Shown here in pieces: positions 1 to 6,374 of a stretch of 7,427 nt of DNA. The stretch is from Bacteroidales bacterium (GTDB lineage: Bacteria; Bacteroidota; Bacteroidia; Bacteroidales; UBA10428). Location: assembly GCA_016926235.1 (NCBI GenBank), contig JAFGOZ010000282.1, forward strand, positions 1 through 7,427. The letters are read 5' to 3'. Numbering within the stretch: position 1 is the stretch's first letter; every line of letters begins with the position of its first letter. A model generated the notes under the pieces. That model ran no database searches and had not been told where the DNA came from. It worked only from the letters and a program-made list of their open reading frames with translations. A program made the position numbers and the translations under genes.

Positions 1-545
1 ATTCCAAATATTTCAGTATACTTCTCAATATTTTCAGGTTTCCTACATGTGAAATTCAGCTTATGCGGTTTTATATTTCCATTTGAATTTACTTTTAAAA
101 TAATATTCAAAAAAGAGAACATAGCATCAACTTCAAGTTTTACAGTTTGTGGACTTTCTAAAACCCAAGACGGAATAGGGGTATATACAAATTTAGCATA
201 AGGAAAATCATCAATAAATTCTAACTCGGCAAAATCACCCTGAATTTTTAAAAATTTTGTACCCTGAATAAATGCTTCTTTCAGATTTTTACAGCTTGCA
301 CTCAGTATGCCGATTGTCCCACCTAAATGGGATTGATTTCCAAAGTCAAGACCATATTCAGGATTATTTGTCTGCCGCAAGGCGAAATCAAGAACTGTTT
401 TATACTGCTCGAAATCGAAATTTATTTCAGCGGTAAATTTGCAATCTTTGGGAATTTCTGTTTGCTTGTAAAGAGGTGATATGTCAATACCTAATTTGTC
501 AAGGTATTCAAATTGTTTTTGTATGCGTGAGCCATGAACAAACAT
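1..545 (-). CDS. AraC-family transcriptional regulator, N-terminal part (cut by window edge)
   Basis: The minus strand is open from an ATG at 545 down to position 1, about 181 codons, and the rest lies outside the window. The protein starts MFVHGSRIQKQFEYLDKLGI. Residues 65-81 read GLDFGNQSHLGGTIGIL, followed by a conserved-looking SASCKNLKEAF stretch; this matches the pattern of the AraC-type arabinose-binding/dimerisation domain found in OruR-like regulators, where a ligand-sensing N-terminal domain precedes a C-terminal AraC helix-turn-helix. The DNA-binding domain would lie beyond the left edge, so it is predicted and not seen. No other ATG lies in frame between 545 and the upstream stop at 591-593, so the start is fairly secure. 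It is divergent from the gene at 656 with 110 bp between starts, the usual position for a local activator of the neighbouring genes. The effector is unknown. Confidence 0.8.
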   Translation of the reverse strand, partial: MFVHGSRIQKQFEYLDKLGIDISPLYKQTEIPKDCKFTAEINFDFEQYKTVLDFALRQTNNPEYGLDFGNQSHLGGTIGILSASCKNLKEAFIQGTKFLKIQGDFAELEFIDDFPYAKFVYTPIPSWVLESPQTVKLEVDAMFSFLNIILKVNSNGNIKPHKLNFTCRKPENIEKYTEIFG

Positions 546-609
546 AAAAAATTTATTTGTCGCAAAATAACAAATTAATGGAATATAATGCTAATAATCA
601 CCTCGTCAA

Positions 610-645
610 TTAGTTAAATATTTGCAATATGAATTTTAGCTAAAT
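610..645 (+). promoter_or_regulatory. Candidate AraC-type operator: two 10-bp direct repeats
   Basis: TTAGTTAAAT at 610-619 and TTAGCTAAAT at 636-645 differ at one base and are 26 bp apart start to start, in the spacer between the divergent regulator and the gene at 656. The second copy is centred on the perfect palindrome TTTAGCTAAA. AraC-family proteins commonly bind pairs of direct half-sites on one face of the DNA near a promoter. The second copy ends 10 bp before the ATG at 656, so a protein bound there could also block that promoter. Between them, 617-624 (AATATTTG) is one base off the Bacteroidota -7 motif TAnnTTTG, but I see no matching -33 element. In such AT-rich DNA a chance repeat is possible. 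Confidence 0.35.
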
Positions 646-655
646 TAAATGCATT

Positions 656-1513
656 ATGAAACAGAAAATATTAATCATAGGAGCAACTGGGCTTGTAGGC
701 AACGCAGTTGCTAAACAATTACACACCGATGGTTATGATGTAGTTGTAATGAGTCGTAGCAGGACAAAAGCAAAGAAAATGTTTTCGGATGATTTTGAAA
801 TTATTGAAGCTGATGTGCTTAGTCCTGATGCCATTAAACATTCATTTACCGGGATTGATGGAGTATTTATTAGTCTGCCTGAGAAGAGTGTACCTGAAGC
901 TATACCGCACATCATCAGGTATTCAAAAGCATCACAAGTAAAGCATATCGTATATACTTCGGGTTGTACAGTGCGTGAAGAAAATGCATGGCACCCAATG
1001 ATAAAAGGTCATTTTGAAGGTGAAAGAGCCATTGTTGAAAGTGAAATTCCTTATACAATCTTAAGATTAACTATGGTAATGGATATGATTCCCCGATACG
1101 CCAATAATGGCAAACCCTTTATTCTGGGCAAACAAATACATGGTTGGAGTTGGATTCACTCTTCGGATATTGCACGGATGGCATCTGCTGCATTTTCGAA
1201 TGAAAAGGCTAAAAATAAAAAGCTTACCGTCTGGGGTAAAGAAAAGTTAACCATTGCAAAGGCTGTGGAACAATATAACCAAGCTAATCACATAAGTGGA
1301 AAGACTGTAACACCAAAACCTTATTGGATAGCTAACTTATTAGCCTTAATAGTTGGAGAGAAGCTCAGATATGCCATCAGTATTTTTAAGTATTTCGAAA
1401 ATCATCCAGAAGAAGGTAATCCACAGGAAACATATTCAATTTTAACTGAACCACAGATGACATTGAATAAATACTTTGATTTGGAAACACGAGTGGCACA
1501 AAATAACAACTGA
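656..1513 (+). CDS. NmrA-like / atypical SDR NAD(P)-binding protein
   Basis: 285 aa, usual length for the NmrA-like and atypical short-chain dehydrogenase group. The N-terminus KILIIGATGLVG holds the Rossmann glycine motif GATGLVG at residues 9-15. The second strand ends in VVVMSRSR, where R34 is in the position that favours NADP(H). An acidic residue after strand 3 (D53, in EADVL) is also typical. Strand 5, HIVYTSG (about 97-103), is followed by a segment HFEGERAIVESEIPYTILR that is characteristic of the NmrA-like proteins, which usually lack the YxxxK catalytic pair and act as redox sensors or as reductases of unknown substrate. It is the first gene of the probable operon divergent from the AraC-type regulator. 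The ATG at 656 places the glycine motif at the normal distance from the start. The specific reaction cannot be told from sequence. Confidence 0.85.
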   Translation: MKQKILIIGATGLVGNAVAKQLHTDGYDVVVMSRSRTKAKKMFSDDFEIIEADVLSPDAIKHSFTGIDGVFISLPEKSVPEAIPHIIRYSKASQVKHIVYTSGCTVREENAWHPMIKGHFEGERAIVESEIPYTILRLTMVMDMIPRYANNGKPFILGKQIHGWSWIHSSDIARMASAAFSNEKAKNKKLTVWGKEKLTIAKAVEQYNQANHISGKTVTPKPYWIANLLALIVGEKLRYAISIFKYFENHPEEGNPQETYSILTEPQMTLNKYFDLETRVAQNNN

Positions 1514-1589
1514 TTGGAATATATTGATAATAAAAAGCTGTTCATTATTATGGAAATTTATAACAATTAAAAACTTAAAAATATTAATC

Positions 1590-2006
1590 ATGTCAACAAA
1601 AACAATAAGACTAATTGCATTTCTTGCATTATTGGTGCACGGCGTTGGTCATTTTCAGGGAGTAGCAGCCGGCCTGGGATTAAAAATAAATAATGCTTCA
1701 CCGGCTCAATCGTGGCTTTTTAAAAATTTGAGCATACAATTAAATAAATCTATATGTCTTACTCTGTTCTTAATAACAGGAATTATTGGAGTTCTTACAG
1801 CTTTAGGTTTTAAAAGCCTAGTTCTTGCTGATTCATGGCAAATATTAGCCGTTATTACTGCTATACTTTCAACGATTTGTTTGATAGTGTTCCCCAATGG
1901 CTTTGCCATGTTCTTTAATAAAATTGGGGCTATATCAGTTAATTTGATTATTTATTACTCAGTTGCATTCGGTCAAAACTGGCCAGCAGTGCTATTTGAA
2001 GATTAA
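1590..2006 (+). CDS. Small four-helix membrane protein with N-terminal HGVGH motif
   Basis: 138 aa from the ATG at 1590. An in-frame ATG at 1476 would add 38 residues, but these overlap the preceding gene and do not look like the family. Four hydrophobic segments can be seen, at roughly residues 5-23, 54-74, 83-102 and 112-128. The first ends in LLVHGVGHFQG, with two histidines (17 and 21) spaced by three residues. It resembles a widespread group of unnamed short membrane proteins that begin with a helix ending in HGxxH, followed by three further helices. No enzymatic function is established that I can name; the His pair could bind a metal or cofactor, but that is a guess. It lies 76 bp after the NmrA-like gene and 27 bp before the hydrolase gene, suggesting co-transcription. 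Confidence 0.7.
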   Translation: MSTKTIRLIAFLALLVHGVGHFQGVAAGLGLKINNASPAQSWLFKNLSIQLNKSICLTLFLITGIIGVLTALGFKSLVLADSWQILAVITAILSTICLIVFPNGFAMFFNKIGAISVNLIIYYSVAFGQNWPAVLFED

Positions 2007-2033
2007 TTTTTAAACTTCAAAAATGATATAATT

Positions 2034-3164
2034 ATGAAAACACTCAAAACAATATTCAAAGCAATTAGATGGATTATAGCATTTCTAATTCTAGTGTTTT
2101 CGATAGCTACCTTAATGGCAAAAAGTTATGGTCAAACTGTCTGTCTGGTGTTAATCGCTATTCTATTGGTATATTGGCCAGATATGATTCAACGAAATCT
2201 AAAGAAATCCACTAATATAGCAGTCAGGATTTTTTCAATCGTCATTTTGATTGCTATAAAACAAGTTGTTTTCAAATCAGAACCAAAATCCGGAATTTAT
2301 AGATCAAATGAACATAAAAATGTAATATTCTCTATTTATGATTCATGCATGCAAAGTTGGCCTGAAAATACTAAGGACCTATACATTACATCAAAATATG
2401 GAAAAGTACATGTCTTAGAATGTGGAAATTCAAGCAATCCACCATTAGTAATGTTTCATGCAGCTTCAATGGGTGCTCATTCTTGGGCTGAGAATCTGGA
2501 ACCCATAATTGAGAATTACCACATTTTTTCATTCGACAATCCAGGAGAAGGAAATAAAAGTGAGTTGGATGATGTTCTGGTTTTTCCGGCAAATCCAAAA
2601 GAAGTTGCAGACCTCTATGAAGCGCTGTTGGATTCATTACATGTTGATAGTGCGGTTGTTTATGGAGCATCTAACGGTGGTTTTATAGCACAGAATCTTG
2701 CTTATTATCATCCTGGAAAGGTATCTAAGTTAGCTCTTTTTGGACCGATGGGATTAACTCAATTAACAAAAGGAAGTATTGCTATGATGGCAATAAGTAG
2801 CATGTATCCATTTCAGTTTTTACGCAATGCCGTTGCAGATTGGGCTATAGGTACCGCACCTGTTTGTCATGAAAAATACGGTCTTTGGTTTAGTTCGGTA
2901 ATGAAGGGAAGTATTCCTTCTATTGCACGACCTGTTCCAGTGAATTCTGAACAGAAAAAGTCAATTAATATTCCCGTTTTACTATTTTTAGGAAGCAAGG
3001 ATAAAATTGTTGGAGATGCTAAGGTAGCTAAAAAAACTGCCGAAGATTATCCAAATATTCAGATTGAAGTACTTGATTCGGGGCATCTAATAGCTGTTGA
3101 GCATTTTGAAAAAGTCAATCAAATTGTATCTGATTTTTTAAGTAACAACCTTCGCTGTAAATAA
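2034..3164 (+). CDS. Membrane-anchored alpha/beta hydrolase
   Basis: 376 aa, about 90-100 longer than a bare alpha/beta hydrolase because of an N-terminal membrane region. Hydrophobic segments lie at about residues 11-29, 34-49 and 62-79; the hydrolase fold follows from about 115. The catalytic residues are visible: the nucleophile elbow GASNGG (S213), an acid in GSKDKIVG (D323) and the histidine in DSGHLIAVEHFE (H351). An oxyanion-hole loop FHAASMGAHSW (141-151, in place of the common HGxxG) and the DNPGEGNKS loop (168-176) complete the family pattern. With three helices the domain should sit on the side of the inner membrane set by the topology, which I cannot decide; no lipoprotein box is seen. 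Substrate unknown: esterase, lipase-like or lactonase activity are all possible. It is the last gene of the probable operon and is followed by a candidate terminator. Confidence 0.85.
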   Translation: MKTLKTIFKAIRWIIAFLILVFSIATLMAKSYGQTVCLVLIAILLVYWPDMIQRNLKKSTNIAVRIFSIVILIAIKQVVFKSEPKSGIYRSNEHKNVIFSIYDSCMQSWPENTKDLYITSKYGKVHVLECGNSSNPPLVMFHAASMGAHSWAENLEPIIENYHIFSFDNPGEGNKSELDDVLVFPANPKEVADLYEALLDSLHVDSAVVYGASNGGFIAQNLAYYHPGKVSKLALFGPMGLTQLTKGSIAMMAISSMYPFQFLRNAVADWAIGTAPVCHEKYGLWFSSVMKGSIPSIARPVPVNSEQKKSINIPVLLFLGSKDKIVGDAKVAKKTAEDYPNIQIEVLDSGHLIAVEHFEKVNQIVSDFLSNNLRCK

Positions 3165-3179
3165 CATGAAACAAGTATT

Positions 3180-3223
3180 AAAATAATTATCATTTTTTAC
3201 ACAAACAAGAATGATTATTTTTT
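3180..3223 (+). terminator. AT-rich inverted repeat, possible terminator
   Basis: Arm one is AAAATAAT (3180-3187), a TAT bulge, then CATT (3191-3194). Arm two is AATGATTATTTT (3210-3221), which pairs with all 12 bases of arm one if the bulge is looped out. The loop is about 15 nt and two more Ts follow the second arm. It starts 15 bp after the hydrolase stop codon. The stem has almost no G or C, so it is weaker than a classical intrinsic terminator. It could work for the + strand operon and is nearly symmetrical. Confidence 0.4.
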
Positions 3224-3224
3224 A

Positions 3225-3250
3225 ATGCGGTTCCCCCGCATGAGGCGGGG
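3225..3250 (+). repeat. Two overlapping, mutually exclusive hairpins
   Basis: Hairpin A pairs ATGCGG (3225-3230) with CCGCAT (3236-3241) around the loop TTCCC. Hairpin B pairs CCCCGC (3234-3239) with GCGGGG (3245-3250) around the loop ATGAG. Both stems are perfect, six base pairs each, and share bases 3236-3239, so only one can form at a time. This GC-rich island sits in otherwise AT-rich DNA, 37 bp before the ATG of the CPBP protease gene. It could be a leader structure of that gene, or the remains of a palindromic mobile repeat. No U run follows, so it does not look like a terminator. Confidence 0.5.
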
Positions 3251-3287
3251 CTGGCTATACGACCTTTGATAAATACAAAATAAACGT

Positions 3288-4070
3288 ATGAAAACATTTA
3301 TTGAAATATTGAAAATAACAGCATTTGTTGCAGTTGCCATTACAGCTTCAATTATTGCATCAACCTTAACGGGTAATATTTCTTTAATCGAAATAAAAAT
3401 AATAACAAGAGAAGCTATTACCTGTTTAATTGTTCTTTTAGCATTTATTTTGTTTTCAAAATATTGGGACAGGGTTAAATCGAAAGATAGTATTCTGCTT
3501 AAAGAAAAATCTAAGGGTGTGCAATGGATTAAGGGTTGTGTATTAGGAATCATAATGATTGCTTTAACGAGCTTGATCTTAATATTAGCAGGTTGGATTA
3601 ATGTTGAAAGACTTGGTAAGTCATTTAAATTTGCTTTACTGCCATTTATAACCATGTTGTTTACATCATTCTGGGAAGAGCTTGTCTTTAGAGGTTTTGC
3701 ATTAAATAAGCTTAAGACTATTGTTGGAAAACATACATCTGCAATAATTATTGCTTTGATTTTTGGACTGCTTCATTTATTATCGCCATTAAAATCACCA
3801 GCTATTGTTGTATCAACAATTTTATCCGGATTAATTTTAAACTATGCATTTCTTAAAAAGCAAAGTCTTTATTTTCCAATGGGGATACATTTTGCATGGA
3901 ATGCATTTAACAATTTTTTATACGGAAATGTGTTTTTTAGAATTGAATATTACAATACAATTATGGCTGGGTTAAAAAATCCTGAACAGGGATTAGTTGC
4001 AATTTCGATAACCTTTATAGCGCTTTTGTATGTTTTGACTTTAAAACCATCTTATAGTATGCAAACATGA
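3288..4070 (+). CDS. CPBP family intramembrane metalloprotease
   Basis: 260 aa, within the usual 200-300 range of the CPBP (CAAX protease and bacteriocin-processing, Abi) family. The three signature motifs of this glutamate-type intramembrane protease fold are present: EELVFRG (E130, E131, R135), FGLLH (F159 to H163) and HFAWN (H201, N205). Hydrophobic segments lie near residues 10-28, 42-57, 82-103, 115-129, 152-167, 173-188 and 236-252. Family members cleave membrane-embedded peptides, for example prenylated proteins, bacteriocin leaders or signalling proteins; the substrate here is unknown. No bacteriocin precursor gene is adjacent. The gene stands alone, with structured spacers on both sides, so it is probably transcribed separately from the upstream cluster. 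The ATG at 3288 is preceded by the A-rich leader typical of this genome. Confidence 0.9.
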   Translation: MKTFIEILKITAFVAVAITASIIASTLTGNISLIEIKIITREAITCLIVLLAFILFSKYWDRVKSKDSILLKEKSKGVQWIKGCVLGIIMIALTSLILILAGWINVERLGKSFKFALLPFITMLFTSFWEELVFRGFALNKLKTIVGKHTSAIIIALIFGLLHLLSPLKSPAIVVSTILSGLILNYAFLKKQSLYFPMGIHFAWNAFNNFLYGNVFFRIEYYNTIMAGLKNPEQGLVAISITFIALLYVLTLKPSYSMQT

Positions 4071-4407
4071 TATTAAAAGCCCAACGTAATTTATTAGCAC
4101 ATTGGCAACTCACACAAGCCACACTCAGACCAAAACTTGGCAAAGAGCTAACAAATGCCAGCCCTGTTACCGCCTTTAAAGGTGGTTTGGGGTTTGCCCT
4201 CCCACAAAAAACATAATAAATTCGTGCTCCGGATCAAGGTCGGTGCTGATTGATAAGATAAAAGATTAGACCTGTAAAAACTTGAAACAGATTGACTTTG
4301 AACAATAAATACCAGCTTACAAAACGCAATATAGCAAATGTCGGGGATAATAGTTATTCGGCCATTGTAGTCCGCTTCGACCTTTTGTCCCGGTACCTGT
4401 ACGTATT
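4071..4407. other. 337-bp gene-free spacer with several inverted repeats
   Basis: No reading frame here looks like a protein on either strand. The left part (4079-4199) has more G+C than the flanking genes and is rich in self-complementary elements. It begins, 8 bp after the protease stop, with GCCCAAC (4079-4085), which fits the integron attC core RYYYAAC. It then has TGGCA/TGCCA arms (4138-4142 and 4156-4160), an 18-bp imperfect palindrome (4169-4186) and GGGTTTGCCC (4190-4199). From memory, similar blocks starting or ending in GCCCAAC or GTTGGGC lie between genes in many Bacteroidota genomes, but I cannot verify this. The right part (4200-4407) shows no clear structure apart from GTACCTGTAC (4394-4403), an interrupted GTAC repeat. 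Confidence 0.5.
4169..4199 (+). repeat. Adjacent palindrome and short hairpin
   Basis: ACCGCCTTTAAAGGTGGT (4169-4186) folds on itself with a single G-T wobble pair and has the perfect core CCTTTAAAGG. Four bases later GGG (4190-4192) pairs with CCC (4197-4199) around a TTTG loop. Together they lie about 100 bp downstream of the CPBP protease stop. They could act as a weak terminator or as 3' mRNA protection, but no U run follows. Confidence 0.45.
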
Positions 4408-4626
4408 ATGACAAAGAATTTTGGTTTTATGGGAATTGGGCCTGCAACTGGTGCTGTTTTAGGATTAGCAGTTGGACAATCATTTGAAGATAAATACATC
4501 AAAGAAGCAAAAATAAGACCATTGACCGAATCGGATAAAAGTAAACGAAAAATTTCAATAACAGTTTGGTATAGATACACTCACATTGGGTGTTTTTGTT
4601 TTTTCTTAATGTATTTTAGGGAATAA
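4408..4626 (+). CDS. Small glycine-rich protein, C-terminal helix apparently frameshifted
   Basis: The ORF encodes 72 aa. The N-terminal part, FGFMGIGPATGAVLGLAVGQ (residues 5-24), is glycine- and alanine-rich with a GxxxG-like spacing, suggesting a membrane helix or glycine zipper. It is followed by a charged segment (about 27-50) that includes KIRPLTESDKSKRK. The rest, as translated, is poor in membrane character (VWYRYTHIGCFC). If one T is removed from the run at 4565-4567 and one T is added to the run at 4599-4604, the same DNA reads VGIDTLTLGVFVFFLMYF, a convincing transmembrane helix directly after the basic KRK, and the original stop is kept. I infer a small two-helix membrane protein disrupted by two compensating indels, or two sequence errors. 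Its function is unknown to me. The gene lies after a long structured spacer and 57 bp before the isochorismatase-family gene. Confidence 0.5.
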   Translation: MTKNFGFMGIGPATGAVLGLAVGQSFEDKYIKEAKIRPLTESDKSKRKISITVWYRYTHIGCFCFFLMYFRE

Positions 4627-4683
4627 AAAAACCAATACAGGTTATAATTACTAACTTTATGCTATTCGAAACATTACGGTAAA

Positions 4684-5211
4684 ATGCGACAGAAGAATAA
4701 AATCAGACCAGCCCTTCTGGTTATCGACATCCAAAATTTCTCCTTAAAATTTATTCCTGTTAAGGACATAGAACCTGCTCTGTTCAGGATCAACATGCTA
4801 ATTGATTTGTTCCGAAAACATAACTTTCCTATTATCCGGATTTATCATTTTAACGAGCAACACGGATTAGAACAGGGGAATGAAGAATTTGAATTTCCAA
4901 AATCAGTATCGATAAAACCAGAGGACCACATGGTGGTTAAAACATACCCTGACAGTTTCAACAAGACTGATCTTGAAAAAATATTAAAAGCAAAAGGTTG
5001 CAATACATTGTTTATTTGCGGATTAAGCGCAACAGGCTGTGCATTAGCTACCTGGTTTGGATCCTTCAACTATGACTATAAAGCTTTTCTATGTAAAGAT
5101 GCATTAATGAGTCCTGATAAAGACCATACAACAAACATTGAAATCATGTTTGATGCTGTTGGCTATGATATAATTCAATTAATCCTCGAAAATGCTGATC
5201 CTAATTACTGA
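4684..5211 (+). CDS. Isochorismatase-family cysteine hydrolase
   Basis: 175 aa, normal for the short members of this family. The N-terminal strand PALLVIDIQN carries the catalytic aspartate (D15). K86, in MVVKTYPDSF, fits the catalytic lysine. C119, in CGLSATGCALAT, fits the nucleophilic cysteine after the conserved cis-peptide loop. The D-K-C triad is therefore complete. Members act as nicotinamidases, N-carbamoylsarcosine amidases, ureidoacrylate hydrolases or isochorismatases; I do not see the HxxxD-type zinc-site residues that would favour nicotinamidase, so the substrate is left open. The protein is probably cytoplasmic, as no signal peptide or membrane segment is seen. A weak Bacteroidota -7-like element, TAACTTTA, lies at 4652-4659, 24 bp before the ATG. 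The MscS gene follows after 73 bp. Confidence 0.87.
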   Translation: MRQKNKIRPALLVIDIQNFSLKFIPVKDIEPALFRINMLIDLFRKHNFPIIRIYHFNEQHGLEQGNEEFEFPKSVSIKPEDHMVVKTYPDSFNKTDLEKILKAKGCNTLFICGLSATGCALATWFGSFNYDYKAFLCKDALMSPDKDHTTNIEIMFDAVGYDIIQLILENADPNY

Positions 5212-5263
5212 ATAATAAGGTGATAAATAACAAATTAACTAATAATCCCACCGGTAAAGACGG

Positions 5264-5280
5264 ACAGTTTAAAGCACTGT
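5264..5280 (+). repeat. Short hairpin just before the MscS gene start
   Basis: ACAGT (5264-5268) and ACTGT (5276-5280) are perfect inverted repeats around the loop TTAAAGC, ending 4 bp before the ATG at 5285. In RNA the stem would sit where the ribosome docks and could lower translation of the channel gene. With only five base pairs, chance is a fair alternative. Confidence 0.3.
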
Positions 5281-5284
5281 AAAT

Positions 5285-6349
5285 ATGGAACACATATTCA
5301 AAATAATCCAATCATTAATTGAACCAACAATTGTACTGCTGATTTTAATAATCCTTCTGATTATTAACTCATGGATTTTTAAAAAAATTAAATCAGCAAC
5401 ATCAGGCAAAAATATCATAAAAGGAACGATTTCTTTTTTTCTAGTTCTTTTCGGGGGATTGGTATTTATTCTAATCTTACCAATTGATAAATCTCTAAAA
5501 GGACAAATACTGGGCTTCCTTGGAATAATAATCAGTGCAGGTATTGCTTTAAGTTCAACCACTGTTTTAGGTAATCTCATAGCAGGCATTATGAATAATT
5601 CCATGAACCGTTTTAGAAATGGAGACTTGATAAAGATTGGAGACTTTCACGGAAGGGTAATTAAAAAGAGTATTTTTCACTCAGAAATTCAACTGGAAGA
5701 CAGTAATTTCATTACTATTCCAAATCTCTATATAGCTAATAATCCTGTTAAGTTAATACGCAAGACGAATAGCGTGATTTCTGCATCAGTTTCATTAGGA
5801 TATGACATATCTCGTGACAAAATTGAAAAAGCTTTAAAAGATGCAGCTATTTCAGCTGGATTATCTGACCCTTATGTTTATATTACAAGTCTGGGGGATT
5901 TCTCTGTAGTTTACAAAATTCATGGATTTTTAGAGGATAGCAGCAAATATTTTAGTACCAGTTCAATCCTCAATGCCAAAGTCATGGATAAACTTCACGA
6001 TGAGAAAATAGAAATTGTATCTCCAACTTTTATGAACCAAAGACGTGTTGATGAAAAAGAATTCATTCCAAAACAAGCCATAAATACAGCAGAACCAGTT
6101 GATGAAAAATCACCAGAGGATTTAATATTTGATGAAGCTATCAAATCAGAGAAAATTGAAATCAAAAAGAACTATGTTAAAAAGATTGATAAAAAGCAAG
6201 AAGTTTTAAAAGAAAAACTAAAGGATTTGAAAGGTGAAAAGGAGATTGAAGAGATAAAATCTATGATTAAGAGAAATAATGAATTGAAAGGGCGTCTTGA
6301 GAATAGCATTAAAATACAAATTGAAAGGGATAAAGATTCAATAGAATAA
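5285..6349 (+). CDS. MscS-family mechanosensitive ion channel with long charged C-terminal tail
   Basis: 354 aa. Three hydrophobic segments lie at about residues 14-33, 46-66 and 75-103. The third, GIIISAGIALSSTTVLGNLI, has the small-residue pattern of the pore-lining helix of MscS. It runs into RFRNGDLIKIGDFHGRVIKK (109-128), the conserved start of the MscS beta domain, then IQLEDSNFITIPN (135-147). The alpha/beta domain follows to about 250 and ends in VSPTFMNQR, as family members do. Such channels sit in the inner membrane and release solutes on hypo-osmotic shock. Residues about 260-354 are an extra, strongly charged Lys/Glu-rich region predicted to be a coiled coil (about 285-350); standard MscS ends soon after the alpha/beta domain. 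The gene follows the isochorismatase gene by 73 bp, but a shared role is not evident. Confidence 0.9.
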   Translation: MEHIFKIIQSLIEPTIVLLILIILLIINSWIFKKIKSATSGKNIIKGTISFFLVLFGGLVFILILPIDKSLKGQILGFLGIIISAGIALSSTTVLGNLIAGIMNNSMNRFRNGDLIKIGDFHGRVIKKSIFHSEIQLEDSNFITIPNLYIANNPVKLIRKTNSVISASVSLGYDISRDKIEKALKDAAISAGLSDPYVYITSLGDFSVVYKIHGFLEDSSKYFSTSSILNAKVMDKLHDEKIEIVSPTFMNQRRVDEKEFIPKQAINTAEPVDEKSPEDLIFDEAIKSEKIEIKKNYVKKIDKKQEVLKEKLKDLKGEKEIEEIKSMIKRNNELKGRLENSIKIQIERDKDSIE

Positions 6350-6374
6350 ACAAAGTTTTATTACACGAGGTCAT

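Noticed and set aside
617..624. AATATTTG as a Bacteroidota -7 promoter element for the NmrA-like gene
   Set aside because: One mismatch to TAnnTTTG and no -33 TTTG-type element at the right distance; too weak to list alone.
1476..1589. N-terminal extension of the four-helix membrane protein from an ATG at 1476
   Set aside because: It overlaps the NmrA-like gene, adds 38 residues unlike the family, and the ATG at 1590 starts right before the first membrane helix.
2386..2670. Minus-strand ORF of 94 codons inside the alpha/beta hydrolase gene
   Set aside because: Histidine- and leucine-rich shadow of a well-supported gene.
3215..3655. Minus-strand ORF of 146 codons opposite the CPBP protease
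   Set aside because: Its sequence is low in complexity and mirrors the hydrophobic codons of the protease gene, whose motifs are clear on the other strand.
4169..4199. Intrinsic terminator for the CPBP protease gene
   Set aside because: The hairpins are real, but no U run follows and they lie about 100 bp after the stop codon.
4317..4580. Minus-strand ORF of 87 codons over the small glycine-rich gene
   Set aside because: Runs through the non-coding spacer and shows no protein-like pattern; the + strand glycine-rich reading is more plausible.
5269..5604. Minus-strand ORF of 111 codons opposite the MscS gene start
   Set aside because: Antisense shadow of the channel membrane helices; no recognisable motif.
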